17,341 nt of DNA from an uncultured bacterium (GTDB taxonomy: Bacteria; Chloroflexota; Anaerolineae; JACIWP01), in NCBI GenBank assembly GCA_903872005.1, contig CAIQJD010000024.1:1-17341 (forward strand), given 5' to 3'. The notes below the pieces were generated by a model. The model searched no databases. It saw nothing but the letters and a program-made list of their open reading frames with translations, and was not told the origin of the DNA. Every line of letters starts with the position of its first letter. Positions within the stretch are counted from its first letter, which is position 1. Below are positions 7,525 through 14,987 of this stretch, in pieces. The translations under genes and the position numbers were made by a program.

Positions 7525-7525
7525 A

Positions 7526-7568
7526 CGGAGAACATCCCTCTGGCTCGCAGCCAGAGGGATGTTCTCCG
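7526..7568. terminator. Perfect 20-bp stem with a 3-base loop, probable bidirectional terminator
   Basis: The arms 7526-7545 and 7549-7568 are exact reverse complements, separated by the loop CGC (7546-7548). The arm reads CGGAGAACATCCCTCTGGCT. It lies between convergent gene ends (the GNAT stop at 7506 and the DUF488 stop at 7571), where a terminator serving both strands is expected. Neither flank has a clear T-run on its transcript, so it could instead act as a blocking or RNA-protecting hairpin, or be a mobile palindromic repeat. A genome search for copies would distinguish these. Confidence 0.65.
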
Positions 7569-7570
7569 CG

Positions 7571-7590
7571 TCATGCAATATGTTGCATGA
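7571..7590. repeat. Inverted repeat 3 of the convergent junction, within the DUF488 gene end
   Basis: TCATGCAA (7571-7578) and TTGCATGA (7583-7590) are perfect 8-base arms with a 4-base loop. They cover the DUF488 stop codon and its last codons. It follows the 20-bp stem after two bases. Confidence 0.65.
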
Positions 7591-8008
7591 TGGCCCCGCG
7601 CGCGGCGAGGTAGTCGGCGATCAGGGAACGGTGGCACTCCGTCGGCCGGCGCTCGGCGCATAGCAGGCAGATGGGCTGCTGCAGCCCGATCAGTCGGGCC
7701 GTCAAGAGATCGCCGGCGCGTTCCAACAGCAGCGCGTAGCGCTCGCGCCAATCGGGGAAGTCCATGAACGGATTGCCCAATTCGGGCAATGAGATGTAGG
7801 CGATGCCGGCTTCGGTTAGCAGGCGCTCGATCCCCTTGTCGGGCGTCTTGGCTTTGGCGAAGTAGCCCATGCTGGCGCGGTCGGGGCGCAGGCGCACATC
7901 GGCGACGAGGCGCACGCCATGCGCAACCAGTTGCGCGATCAGCTCTGTGGGGGAACGCCCGCCGTAGCCGATGGTGCAGACGCGCCAGGCTGGATTCTCT
8001 TCTGTCAT
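7571..8008 (-). CDS. DUF488 family protein
   Basis: This 145-residue protein belongs to the DUF488 family, whose biochemical role I cannot state. The family pattern is clear: TIGYGGRSPTELI at 12-24, VADVRLRP at 35-42, YISLPELGNP at 71-80, and the cysteine-rich C-terminal motif ICLLCAERRPTECHR at 113-127 (Cys114, Cys117, Cys125). The cysteines and the conserved Arg/Glu/His suggest a metal or redox site, but that is inference. Its ATG overlaps the stop of the upstream zinc-ribbon gene by 4 bases (ATGA, 8005-8008), so the two are probably translated together. It is the last gene of the minus-strand block and stops directly against the hairpin cluster. Confidence 0.9.
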   Translation of the reverse strand: MTEENPAWRVCTIGYGGRSPTELIAQLVAHGVRLVADVRLRPDRASMGYFAKAKTPDKGIERLLTEAGIAYISLPELGNPFMDFPDWRERYALLLERAGDLLTARLIGLQQPICLLCAERRPTECHRSLIADYLAARGAIMQHIA

Positions 8009-8439
8009 TGCATCCTCCAGCGGGCGTAGCTAGAAAAGAGCAGAATTAGCATTGCGAGACCGCCGAAGGCTGCGATACCCGGGGAGTTGGTCAGGCTCTG
8101 GATCGCGCCGACGCCGGCTATCAAGAAGACGCCGCCCACGACCAGCAGGGCGAGGAAACGGGCCAGGCGCGTGACGAAAGGGGGCGGGGGCAGCAGGTTG
8201 GGGATGTTCCGCCGACGCAGGTCGTAGCCACACGCGCCGCAGTATCTCTGGCGGTCGAGGTTCTGCGCGGCGCAGCGCGGGCAGGGCAGTGGCGCGCCGG
8301 CGATCTGCGGCGGACGCCGCCGGCGCGGCGCGGGCTGTCCTTCGGCCGGCCGGCGCAAATCGGCGCGGCAGTGGCCGCAAAATTCGTAGCGCGCCGGATT
8401 TTCGACCCCGCAGGTATGGCAATCCATCATTCCCCTCAC
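8005..8439 (-). CDS. Double zinc-ribbon membrane protein
   Basis: This 144-residue protein of unknown function has two zinc-ribbon motifs followed by two membrane helices. The first ribbon uses C7, C10, C21 and C24; the second uses C53, C56, C67 and C70, each as paired Cys-X2-Cys knuckles. An Arg/Pro-rich linker lies between them (about 29-46). Helices are predicted at about 93-115 and 121-137, so the ribbons probably face the cytoplasm. The start shown is GTG 8439, which overlaps the FtsK stop (GTGA, 8436-8439). ATG 8430 or 8427 are alternatives, the latter with AGGGG four bases upstream. The overlaps with FtsK and DUF488 suggest that the three act or are made together. Similar zinc-ribbon plus helix proteins are common in bacteria and mostly uncharacterised. 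Confidence 0.85.
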   Translation of the reverse strand: MRGMMDCHTCGVENPARYEFCGHCRADLRRPAEGQPAPRRRRPPQIAGAPLPCPRCAAQNLDRQRYCGACGYDLRRRNIPNLLPPPPFVTRLARFLALLVVGGVFLIAGVGAIQSLTNSPGIAAFGGLAMLILLFSSYARWRMQ

Positions 8440-10700
8440 TCATCCTCAAAAGGCATCAACACATCGCGCGATTTGCCCCCGCCCTGGTTGGGGCCGACAT
8501 AGCCGCGCTCTTCCAGCATATCCATCAGCCGGGCGGCGCGCGGGTAGCCGATCCGCAGGGCGCGCTGGATGTAGGATGTGGAGATCGCGTCCTTGCCTTG
8601 CAGCAGGGCGACGGCTTTTTCAAAGAGGGCGTCGCCGGCGTCTTCTGCCAGCTCCTCGTCCCCTTCCCAGGGATAGGCCGGCGCAGGGATGGGTTGGGGC
8701 GCATCGTCGGCCGGCGCGGCGGCTTGCGTCGCCTTCTGCCAGAAGGCGACGACGGCGCGGATCTCTTTGTCCGAGACGAAGCAGCCTTGCAGGCGCGCCA
8801 GCTTGCTGGCGTCGGGGGCTACGAAGAGCATGTCGCCGCGCCCCAGGAGCTTCTCGGCGCCGGCGCTATCCAGGATGACCCGCGAATCAATCTGGCTGGT
8901 GACGGCGAAGGAGATGCGCGCCGGAAAATTGGCCTTGATCAGGCCGGTGACGACGTCCACGCTGGGGCGTTGGGTGGCGATGATGAGGTGGATGCCGGTA
9001 GCGCGCGCCATCTGGGCGATGCGGCAGATGCTGTGCTCCACGTCGTCGGGGGCCAGCATCATCAGGTCGGCCAGCTCGTCCACAATGACGACCAGGTAGG
9101 GGAGCGGCGTTTCGCCGTGGCGCAGGGCCTTCTGGTTGTAGTCCACCAGATGGCGCGCGCCGGCGCCGGCGAATTGCTCGTAGCGGCTGGTCATCTCGCG
9201 CACCACCCAATGCAGCGCCCCGACGACCTGCTCCATGTCCACGATCACCGGCGCAATCAGGTGCGGCGCGCCGTTGTAGCTGGTCAGCTCCACGCGCTTG
9301 GGGTCAATCAACAGCAGGCGCAGCGTGTCAGGCTGATTCTGGCACAGGAGGCCGGTCACGATGGCGTTGATGCAGACCGATTTGCCGGAACCGGTCGCGC
9401 CGGCGATGAGGAGATGCGGCATGGACGCCAGGTCAGCGGCCGCCGGCGCGCCGGAGACGTCGCGGCCCAGGGCAAAGGCCAGGGGCGATTTGATCTTGCG
9501 GAAGGCTTCGCTCTCCATGACGCCGCGCAGCGAGACCATCTGGGTCTGGCTGTTGGGGACTTCGATGCCGACGTAGGGCCGGCCGGGCACTGGCGCTTCA
9601 ATGCGGATGGCCGTTGCCGCCAGGGCCAGCGCCAGGTCGTTGCTGAGGGTCTGGATGCGGTTGACGCTGACCTTGCGTAGCACTTCCTGGCCGTTTTCGT
9701 CGCGGCGCTTGACGTAGCCAGGTTCGACGCCGAACTGGGTGACGGTGGGGCCGCGCTGGATGGCGACGATCTGCGCCGGCACGCCGAAGGCCGCCAACGT
9801 GTCGAGGATGACATCGCCCTTCAGCTCTGTGTCGGCGTCTTCACGCGCCGGCGCAGAGTCGGGGCGCAGCAAATCCAGCGGGGGGAGGCCGGCCGCGCGT
9901 GGCGGCGCGACTGGCGGCGGCGCGGCGCGTTCCTTGCGTTTGGGCGGCGCGGCGGGTTTCTCTGACTTGGGACGCGGCGTCTCGGCCGGCGGTGGCGGCG
10001 CGGGCTGGCGGCGTTCGGCGGCCGGCTTTTTGGTCGGGGTCGGACGGGGGGCGGGTTGCGCCGGCGGCGCTTCGGGCGGCCGGCGTTCTGGCTGGACGCG
10101 CACCCACAGGATGCCAAGCTGCGTGAGGAGAAACGCCCCCAGGAGGCGCAGGTCGCGCCGGGTGGCGCGGGCAGCCAGCAAGAAGCCGGCGCTCATGACC
10201 AGGGCCAGGGCGACCACCGCGCCGGCCGTTCCCAGGAGATTGATGAAGGGCATGCTGACCAGCCAGCCAATGTGGCCGCCTCCCTGGCCGGCGCGGGCTG
10301 CCGCCTGGGGCGATTCGGCCGGCGAGAGGGCGTGCAGGATGCCGGCCAGACTGAAGAGGATAACCTCGAAGCCGAATATCTGTTGCCAGGCGAGGGAGAG
10401 GCGCTCGGAATAGCGGTTGGCGATCAGGATGATGCCGACGCCGGCCAGCAACAGGGCTGCTGGGATCGCGGCCGCGCCGAGGAAGAGTCGCGTCGCGTCG
10501 TATAAGCGGGTCAGGAGGCTGTTGGCCGGCGTGAACAGGCCGGCCAGGACGAGCAGGCCGAAGAGGGCGATGCAGAGGCCGGCCAGCTCGCGCCCGAATT
10601 CGGCGAGAAAGTCCAGGAGCATCTCGCCGAGTACGGAGCGGCGGCCGGTTTCACGCGGCTCGTCGGGTGCATTTGGGTTGTACATTGCCGTGCGCCCCAT
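8436..10700 (-). CDS. ftsK: FtsK/SpoIIIE-type DNA translocase
   Basis: This 754-residue membrane-anchored hexameric ATPase moves double-stranded DNA during division or chromosome segregation. The N-terminus has about four to five membrane helices (near 39-58, 74-95, 108-125, 150-176 and perhaps 186-200). A Pro/Ala/Arg/Lys-rich low-complexity linker follows (about 204-275), then the alpha domain. In the RecA-like beta domain, Walker A is GATGSGKS at 434-441 and Walker B is LVVIVDELADLM with D541-E542. Other marks are IATQRPSVDVVTGLIKANFP and LLGRGDML. The C-terminal winged-helix gamma domain (about 690-750, with STSYIQRALRIGYPRAARLM) reads polar DNA motifs in the family. ATG 10700 lacks a strong Shine-Dalgarno, and ATG 10685 is an alternative. 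It starts 21 bases after the mutase stop. It could be named ftsK or spoIIIE. Confidence 0.96.
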   Translation of the reverse strand: MGRTAMYNPNAPDEPRETGRRSVLGEMLLDFLAEFGRELAGLCIALFGLLVLAGLFTPANSLLTRLYDATRLFLGAAAIPAALLLAGVGIILIANRYSERLSLAWQQIFGFEVILFSLAGILHALSPAESPQAAARAGQGGGHIGWLVSMPFINLLGTAGAVVALALVMSAGFLLAARATRRDLRLLGAFLLTQLGILWVRVQPERRPPEAPPAQPAPRPTPTKKPAAERRQPAPPPPAETPRPKSEKPAAPPKRKERAAPPPVAPPRAAGLPPLDLLRPDSAPAREDADTELKGDVILDTLAAFGVPAQIVAIQRGPTVTQFGVEPGYVKRRDENGQEVLRKVSVNRIQTLSNDLALALAATAIRIEAPVPGRPYVGIEVPNSQTQMVSLRGVMESEAFRKIKSPLAFALGRDVSGAPAAADLASMPHLLIAGATGSGKSVCINAIVTGLLCQNQPDTLRLLLIDPKRVELTSYNGAPHLIAPVIVDMEQVVGALHWVVREMTSRYEQFAGAGARHLVDYNQKALRHGETPLPYLVVIVDELADLMMLAPDDVEHSICRIAQMARATGIHLIIATQRPSVDVVTGLIKANFPARISFAVTSQIDSRVILDSAGAEKLLGRGDMLFVAPDASKLARLQGCFVSDKEIRAVVAFWQKATQAAAPADDAPQPIPAPAYPWEGDEELAEDAGDALFEKAVALLQGKDAISTSYIQRALRIGYPRAARLMDMLEERGYVGPNQGGGKSRDVLMPFEDE

Positions 10701-10721
10701 TTCGCGCGGGACAGGGTGCGC

Positions 10722-13283
10722 TTAGGCCCCCTTGCTCAGCGCCTCAATCCAGGCTTGTGTCACGCGCTGGCTGCGGCGCTCCAATTCGGGCAACGTGCGC
10801 TCCAGCCTGGCGACGATGCCGCCCAGCGACCAGCCGGCGCGGCCGGCGATGGTCGCGCGCACGGCCGCCACGATCTTGGGCGAAAGGCTGGTGGCATTGA
10901 GCACATCCACCAGACGCCATTCCGAGCCGGCCAGTTGGACCTGCTGGATGGACTGGTCTTCCAGGGTGTCAATGACCGTTTGATGCAGCCGGCGGGCGAT
11001 GTCGGGCTGGCTGCTTTCCACGTACACGCGGTTGATCGGCTCGGTGCCCGAAGCGCGGATACGCAGATAGTGCCGGCTGTCGCCCGTCTCGTCGCGCAAT
11101 TGCATTTCCACCACGTCGTAGCGGATGCCGCCGGCGTAGACAACTTCCAGGCCGGCGATGGTCCTGCGGGCCGCCGCCGGGTCGGCGAAGAGGTCGAGAT
11201 AGTAGTTGATGAGTTCTTCTTTGGCTTCCAGGATGGCGTCCACATCCACCCGGCCGGCGTTGGAGCCGCGCCACTCGGAGCCGCCGTAACAGGGCCAGCA
11301 GCCTTCCAGGGCAGCGGTACTCTTCCAGATGTCGGCGATGGAATCGAGCTTCTCGCCGCCGGCGCCTGTGCCGTAGTAGGCCAGCATGTCCATGACCAGC
11401 AGGTTGGCCCACACGCCGTCTTTGTCGGTGACATGGCCGCGAGTGGTGAGGCCGGAGCTTTCTTCGCCGCCGATGAGGATGACGTCGCGCCAGTTGTTGG
11501 GCAGCGGCTTGAGGCCGCGATAGGCATGGTTGGTGCGGCGTTGTTCTTCGATGTATTTGATGCCCACCGGCACGAGGAACGTGTGCTGGTAGACGCGGTC
11601 GGCCGGCTTGCCCAGGCGCAGGCGATAGAAGGGGTGATCCACGTAGGCCGGGATGACGCCGGCGGCCGGCTCGTTGGCGGCGTTGTCCTGCATCTTGCCG
11701 GCGAGGACTTCGATTAACGGCGAGCCGGTCTGGGTAGCAATGACGCGGCCCTGCAGGCCACGATCCACGCCGAGATAGCGCACCAACATGGGCAAAATCT
11801 GGTTGGGGCGGAAGTAGACGCCGCCGCGATCCACGATGCCGAAGCGGTCGGCGTCAGTGTCCAATCCGACGCCGAGGTCCGCGCCGCTGGCTTTGACGGC
11901 CGCTTTCAGCTCATTGATGAACGGCTCTTCGGGGTTGGCGTAGTCCAGGCCGGGGATGTGCGGGTCGCGCTCGGCGTGCAAGACGGTGTGGCGGATGCCC
12001 AGCTCGCCCAGAATGCGGGTGAGATAGCCGCGCCCGGCGCCGTGCATTTCGTCCACGATGATGCGTTTGTCGGCGAAGTAGCGGCGCATCCGTTCCCAAT
12101 CCAACGGGATGCGGGCGTTGTCCCGGCCGGCGGCCAGAATCCACTCGACATAATGTGTGATGCAGTCGAAGCCGCGCAGGCGCCCCTGCGCTTCGGCTTC
12201 TTCCATCGGCATGGTCGGGATGGGCTGATCGAGCAATTGCAGCTCGTTGATGCGCGTGGCGATGAAGTCGGTCTGGTTGGTCGGGGCTGGATAGCCCAGG
12301 CGCGGGTTGAACTTGATGCCCTGCCATTCGGGCGGGTTGTGGCTGGCGGTGAGGTTGATGAGACCGGCCACTTCGTCAGGGGCCAGGTAGTCGGTCAGGT
12401 AGTAGACCAGCGCCGGGGTGGGGGTGTCGCGGTTGGCGAAGTCCACCGTGAAGCCGTTGGCGAGGCAGACCTCGGCGACCCATTGGGCGACCAGGCCGGC
12501 GTTCTTGCGGCTATCGTAGCCGATGACGATGCGCTTGCCGGCCAGGTTCTCGGCCCCCACATAGCGCGGCGCGTTCTCGTTCTTGAGGAAATCGCAGATG
12601 GCCTGCACGACTTGCTTGGCGCGCGTCTCGGTGAAGTCCAGGCCCCAGCGGCCGCGCACGCCCGAGGTGCCAAAGCGCAGGTATTTGCGATCATAGATGG
12701 CGCGCAACAGTCCCGGCTCGCTGCCGGCGCCGGTCAGGCGCGCATCGTTCGTGCGAAGACGGAAGCCATAGAGCCGCTCGACGATGTTGCCGGCCTGGAT
12801 GACGCGGAAGGGCATGAAACGATCGGGGGCGCTGTCGGCGTCGGCGCTGTCCAGCAGGGGGAAGATCTCGCGTTGGATGTCGGCCTGCAAGGGCGCGAAG
12901 AGCGCGCTCGTGAGGAACTGCTTGGCGACGACAATGACCCGCTTGCGGATGCTGCTCATGAGCGGCAATAATTCCGTGTCCAGCAGGCGCCGGCGCGCCC
13001 GGTCGGCTTCGCCCGAAGGGGCGAAAGATTCGTGGCGATACTGGCCGGCGTCGGCCATGATGGTCAACAGCATGCTGAAGAGTTTGGCCCAATCCGCATT
13101 GTCCCAGGCAGCAGCCGCTTCGGGGCTATGGATGGCTCCTTCCAGGCTGTCCAGGAAGCGGAGCATGGCTGCGGCGGCCGGCTGCCATTCGGCCGGCGTT
13201 TCGGCGATGGTGAGCTGGCGATTGAGGCTGATGAATTCGACGGCCAAGGCGGCCGAGTTGGTTACGGCTGCGTGCTGAGACAT
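10722..13283 (-). CDS. Large alpha-D-phosphohexomutase with N- and C-terminal extensions
   Basis: This 853-residue protein holds a complete phosphoglucomutase/phosphomannomutase core that moves phosphate between C1 and C6 of a hexose phosphate. Core marks are FGTSGVRG at 204-211, the phosphoserine loop TASHNP with S314, the magnesium loop DTDADR at 475-480, the sugar loop GGEESSG at 605-611, and the phosphate-binding RASGTEP at 743-749. Family members usually have about 450-600 residues. Here about 195 extra, mostly helical residues precede the core, and about 75 follow it (from about 775). I recognise no domain in either extension. The start ATG 13283 has GGGAGGG about seven bases upstream. 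It lies 62 bases after glmM and 21 before ftsK, in one direction. The substrate (glucose, mannose or another sugar) cannot be told from sequence alone. Confidence 0.92.
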   Translation of the reverse strand: MSQHAAVTNSAALAVEFISLNRQLTIAETPAEWQPAAAAMLRFLDSLEGAIHSPEAAAAWDNADWAKLFSMLLTIMADAGQYRHESFAPSGEADRARRRLLDTELLPLMSSIRKRVIVVAKQFLTSALFAPLQADIQREIFPLLDSADADSAPDRFMPFRVIQAGNIVERLYGFRLRTNDARLTGAGSEPGLLRAIYDRKYLRFGTSGVRGRWGLDFTETRAKQVVQAICDFLKNENAPRYVGAENLAGKRIVIGYDSRKNAGLVAQWVAEVCLANGFTVDFANRDTPTPALVYYLTDYLAPDEVAGLINLTASHNPPEWQGIKFNPRLGYPAPTNQTDFIATRINELQLLDQPIPTMPMEEAEAQGRLRGFDCITHYVEWILAAGRDNARIPLDWERMRRYFADKRIIVDEMHGAGRGYLTRILGELGIRHTVLHAERDPHIPGLDYANPEEPFINELKAAVKASGADLGVGLDTDADRFGIVDRGGVYFRPNQILPMLVRYLGVDRGLQGRVIATQTGSPLIEVLAGKMQDNAANEPAAGVIPAYVDHPFYRLRLGKPADRVYQHTFLVPVGIKYIEEQRRTNHAYRGLKPLPNNWRDVILIGGEESSGLTTRGHVTDKDGVWANLLVMDMLAYYGTGAGGEKLDSIADIWKSTAALEGCWPCYGGSEWRGSNAGRVDVDAILEAKEELINYYLDLFADPAAARRTIAGLEVVYAGGIRYDVVEMQLRDETGDSRHYLRIRASGTEPINRVYVESSQPDIARRLHQTVIDTLEDQSIQQVQLAGSEWRLVDVLNATSLSPKIVAAVRATIAGRAGWSLGGIVARLERTLPELERRSQRVTQAWIEALSKGA

Positions 13284-13345
13284 GCGTTCGCCCTCCCTGT
13301 GGCTGGTAGAATACGCTCAAAAGATGATGCCCGCGAGGCGGCGCG

Positions 13346-14809
13346 TTACCCTTGCGGTTCGAGCAGCCCGCCGCGAGCGCAGTCCAAGATTTCGATGCGG
13401 CCGGCGACCGAGCCAGAGGCGGCCTGGACGTGCCGGCAGAGGTCCCAGGCAGCCTGGGCCAGTTGTTCGCCGCTGTGGCGCGCGTCGGCTTCGAGCATGG
13501 CGCGGAATTGCGGCTCCGTGCCCGAATAGCGCAGTTCCATGCGTTGCAGGCCGGGGAGCCGGCCGCGCACATCCGCCTTGCGCGCGTCCCAGCCGGCGAT
13601 GCCATCCAGGGGCGGCTTGGCGCTGACCACGGCCGAAGCGATGACCTGGGGGACTTTCTGGACGCAGCCGGCCAGGTCGGCCAGGCGCGTCGTGCCCGAT
13701 TCGAGCAGCGCCTGGATCAGATAGAGCGCGCTGCGGATGCCGTCGCCGGTGGTGTGCTGGCCGTCCAACAGGATGACATGGCCGGATTGCTCGCCGCCCA
13801 GGCCGATGGCGTCCGGCGTGGCGCTCTGGCCGGCGAGGCTGAGCAGCCTGTCAACGACGTACTTGTCGCCGACTTTGGTCTCGGCGTAGCCGAAGCCGCC
13901 GGCGCGCAGGAAGTTGACCAGGCCGGTGTTACGCATGTTGGTGGCGACGACTGTATTGGCGAGAAGCCGGCCCCGGCGCGCGAAATACTGGGCCAGGATG
14001 CCCAACATCTGGTCGCCGTCCACGATGGCGCCGTCTTCATCCACGAAGATGACGCGGTCGGCGTCGCCGTCGAAAGCCAGGCCGAAGTTGGCATTATATT
14101 GGCGCACCAGCTTGCTCAGGTTTTCGGGTCGCCGGCGAATTTGCTCGGAGCCGCAGGCGGCGTTGATGTTCAGGCCGGTTGGGGACGCGTGGATGGCGAT
14201 GATCTGCGCGTCCAGGCGGGCGAAACACTCCGGCGCAATCCAGGAGGCTGCGCCGTTGGCGCAATCCATGACGATGGTCAGGCCGTCCAGGCGCATCTGA
14301 CGGTGTTCTTCGACCAGGTTGAGCACGTAAAGCTCGCGCATCCCGCCGCCGTCCACACAGCGGCCGTAACGACCGCCGGCTGGTGCGGCCGGCGACTCGG
14401 TCGCCAGCGCCAACGCCTCGATCTCAGCTTCTACTGTTTCGGGGAGCTTCAACGCCTGGGCGTTGAAGAGCTTGATGCCGTTTTCCACCGCCGGATTGTG
14501 CGAGGCCGAGATGACGATGCCGGCGGTGGCGTCCAACTTGCGGGCCAAGAAGGCGACGCCGGGCGTGGTGATGACGCCGGCGTCAATGACCGTCGCGCCG
14601 GTGGACAAGAGGCCGGCCTGTAGGGCGTTTTGCAGCATCTGGCCGGAGCTGCGCGTGTCGCGGCCGATGACGATGTTGGGGTGTGCGCCGGCTTTTCCCA
14701 GGACCGCGCCAATCGCGATACCGAGGCGCAAAATGAAATCTGGTACGAAGGGATATTCTCCCACTCGTCCTCGAATACCATCCGTGCCGAAGAGTTGCAA
14801 ATCAGCCAT
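13346..14809 (-). CDS. glmM: Phosphoglucosamine mutase
   Basis: GlmM converts glucosamine-6-phosphate to glucosamine-1-phosphate for UDP-GlcNAc, the precursor of peptidoglycan and other glycans. The 487-residue protein has FGTDGIRG at 7-14, the phosphoserine loop ISASHNP with S103, the magnesium loop DGDADR at 247-252, the sugar loop GGEQSG at 338-343 and RYSGTEPQFR at 427-436. These motifs, including GEQSGH, favour GlmM over other phosphohexomutases. It is slightly longer than usual (about 445-450), with a short C-terminal tail. The frame is open to 15049, but ATG 14809 is chosen because the family starts here and GGAGGGA lies about nine bases upstream; the longer version would overlap the neighbouring gene. 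A possible promoter lies just upstream. Confidence 0.95.
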   Translation of the reverse strand: MADLQLFGTDGIRGRVGEYPFVPDFILRLGIAIGAVLGKAGAHPNIVIGRDTRSSGQMLQNALQAGLLSTGATVIDAGVITTPGVAFLARKLDATAGIVISASHNPAVENGIKLFNAQALKLPETVEAEIEALALATESPAAPAGGRYGRCVDGGGMRELYVLNLVEEHRQMRLDGLTIVMDCANGAASWIAPECFARLDAQIIAIHASPTGLNINAACGSEQIRRRPENLSKLVRQYNANFGLAFDGDADRVIFVDEDGAIVDGDQMLGILAQYFARRGRLLANTVVATNMRNTGLVNFLRAGGFGYAETKVGDKYVVDRLLSLAGQSATPDAIGLGGEQSGHVILLDGQHTTGDGIRSALYLIQALLESGTTRLADLAGCVQKVPQVIASAVVSAKPPLDGIAGWDARKADVRGRLPGLQRMELRYSGTEPQFRAMLEADARHSGEQLAQAAWDLCRHVQAASGSVAGRIEILDCARGGLLEPQG

Positions 14810-14831
14810 AGATATTGCTCCCTCCGCTTGA

Positions 14832-14860
14832 TTTGTAGCATAAGTCGCATAATCGCGCAA
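14832..14860 (-). promoter_or_regulatory. Candidate sigma70-type promoter before glmM
   Basis: Read on the minus strand, TTGCGC (14860-14855) and TACAAA (14837-14832) are separated by 17 bases, in an AT-rich patch 23 bases before the glmM start. The match to TTGACA/TATAAT is only partial (3/6 and 4/6), so this is a suggestion. The position and the local AT-richness in a GC-rich genome are what favour it. Confidence 0.35.
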
Positions 14861-14960
14861 GCGCCGGCATGTTTCGGGTATGTTGGGGGCTTTGGTCGAG
14901 ACGCGCCAGAGCGGCGGCAGCGAAAGGCGCGACAAGAACCCATCATTGGGCCGCCCTTTC

Positions 14961-14980
14961 GCGCCCCCAAGGGGCGGCGC
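14961..14980 (-). terminator. Hairpin just after the membrane regulator gene
   Basis: On the plus strand, GCGCCCCC (14961-14968) pairs with GGGCGGCGC (14972-14980) through eight pairs with one bulged C and a 3-base loop. On the minus strand it lies a few bases after the TAG stop of the regulator (14990-14988). No T-run follows, so it is a weak terminator candidate or an RNA-end hairpin. The rest of the 178-base gap (14810-14987) shows only the candidate promoter before glmM. Confidence 0.4.
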
Positions 14981-14987
14981 CGGCGCG

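Noticed and set aside
7504..7590. Insertion sequence or transposon end
   Set aside because: There is no transposase gene, no target-site duplication and no separated terminal repeats; the arms are only 3-4 bases apart. A short mobile palindrome remains possible and is kept as a finding.
8289..9680. Long plus-strand open frame of 463 codons opposite ftsK
   Set aside because: It is antisense to a fully supported FtsK gene. Its translation shows no family motif, and long antisense frames are expected in GC-rich codon-biased DNA.
11958..12971. Long plus-strand open frame opposite the large phosphohexomutase
   Set aside because: It covers the conserved core of the mutase in reverse, has no recognisable motif, and its Val/Gly/Ala-rich composition is that of an antisense shadow.
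13352..14623. Long plus-strand open frame opposite glmM
   Set aside because: It is the mirror of glmM with no motif or Shine-Dalgarno of its own.
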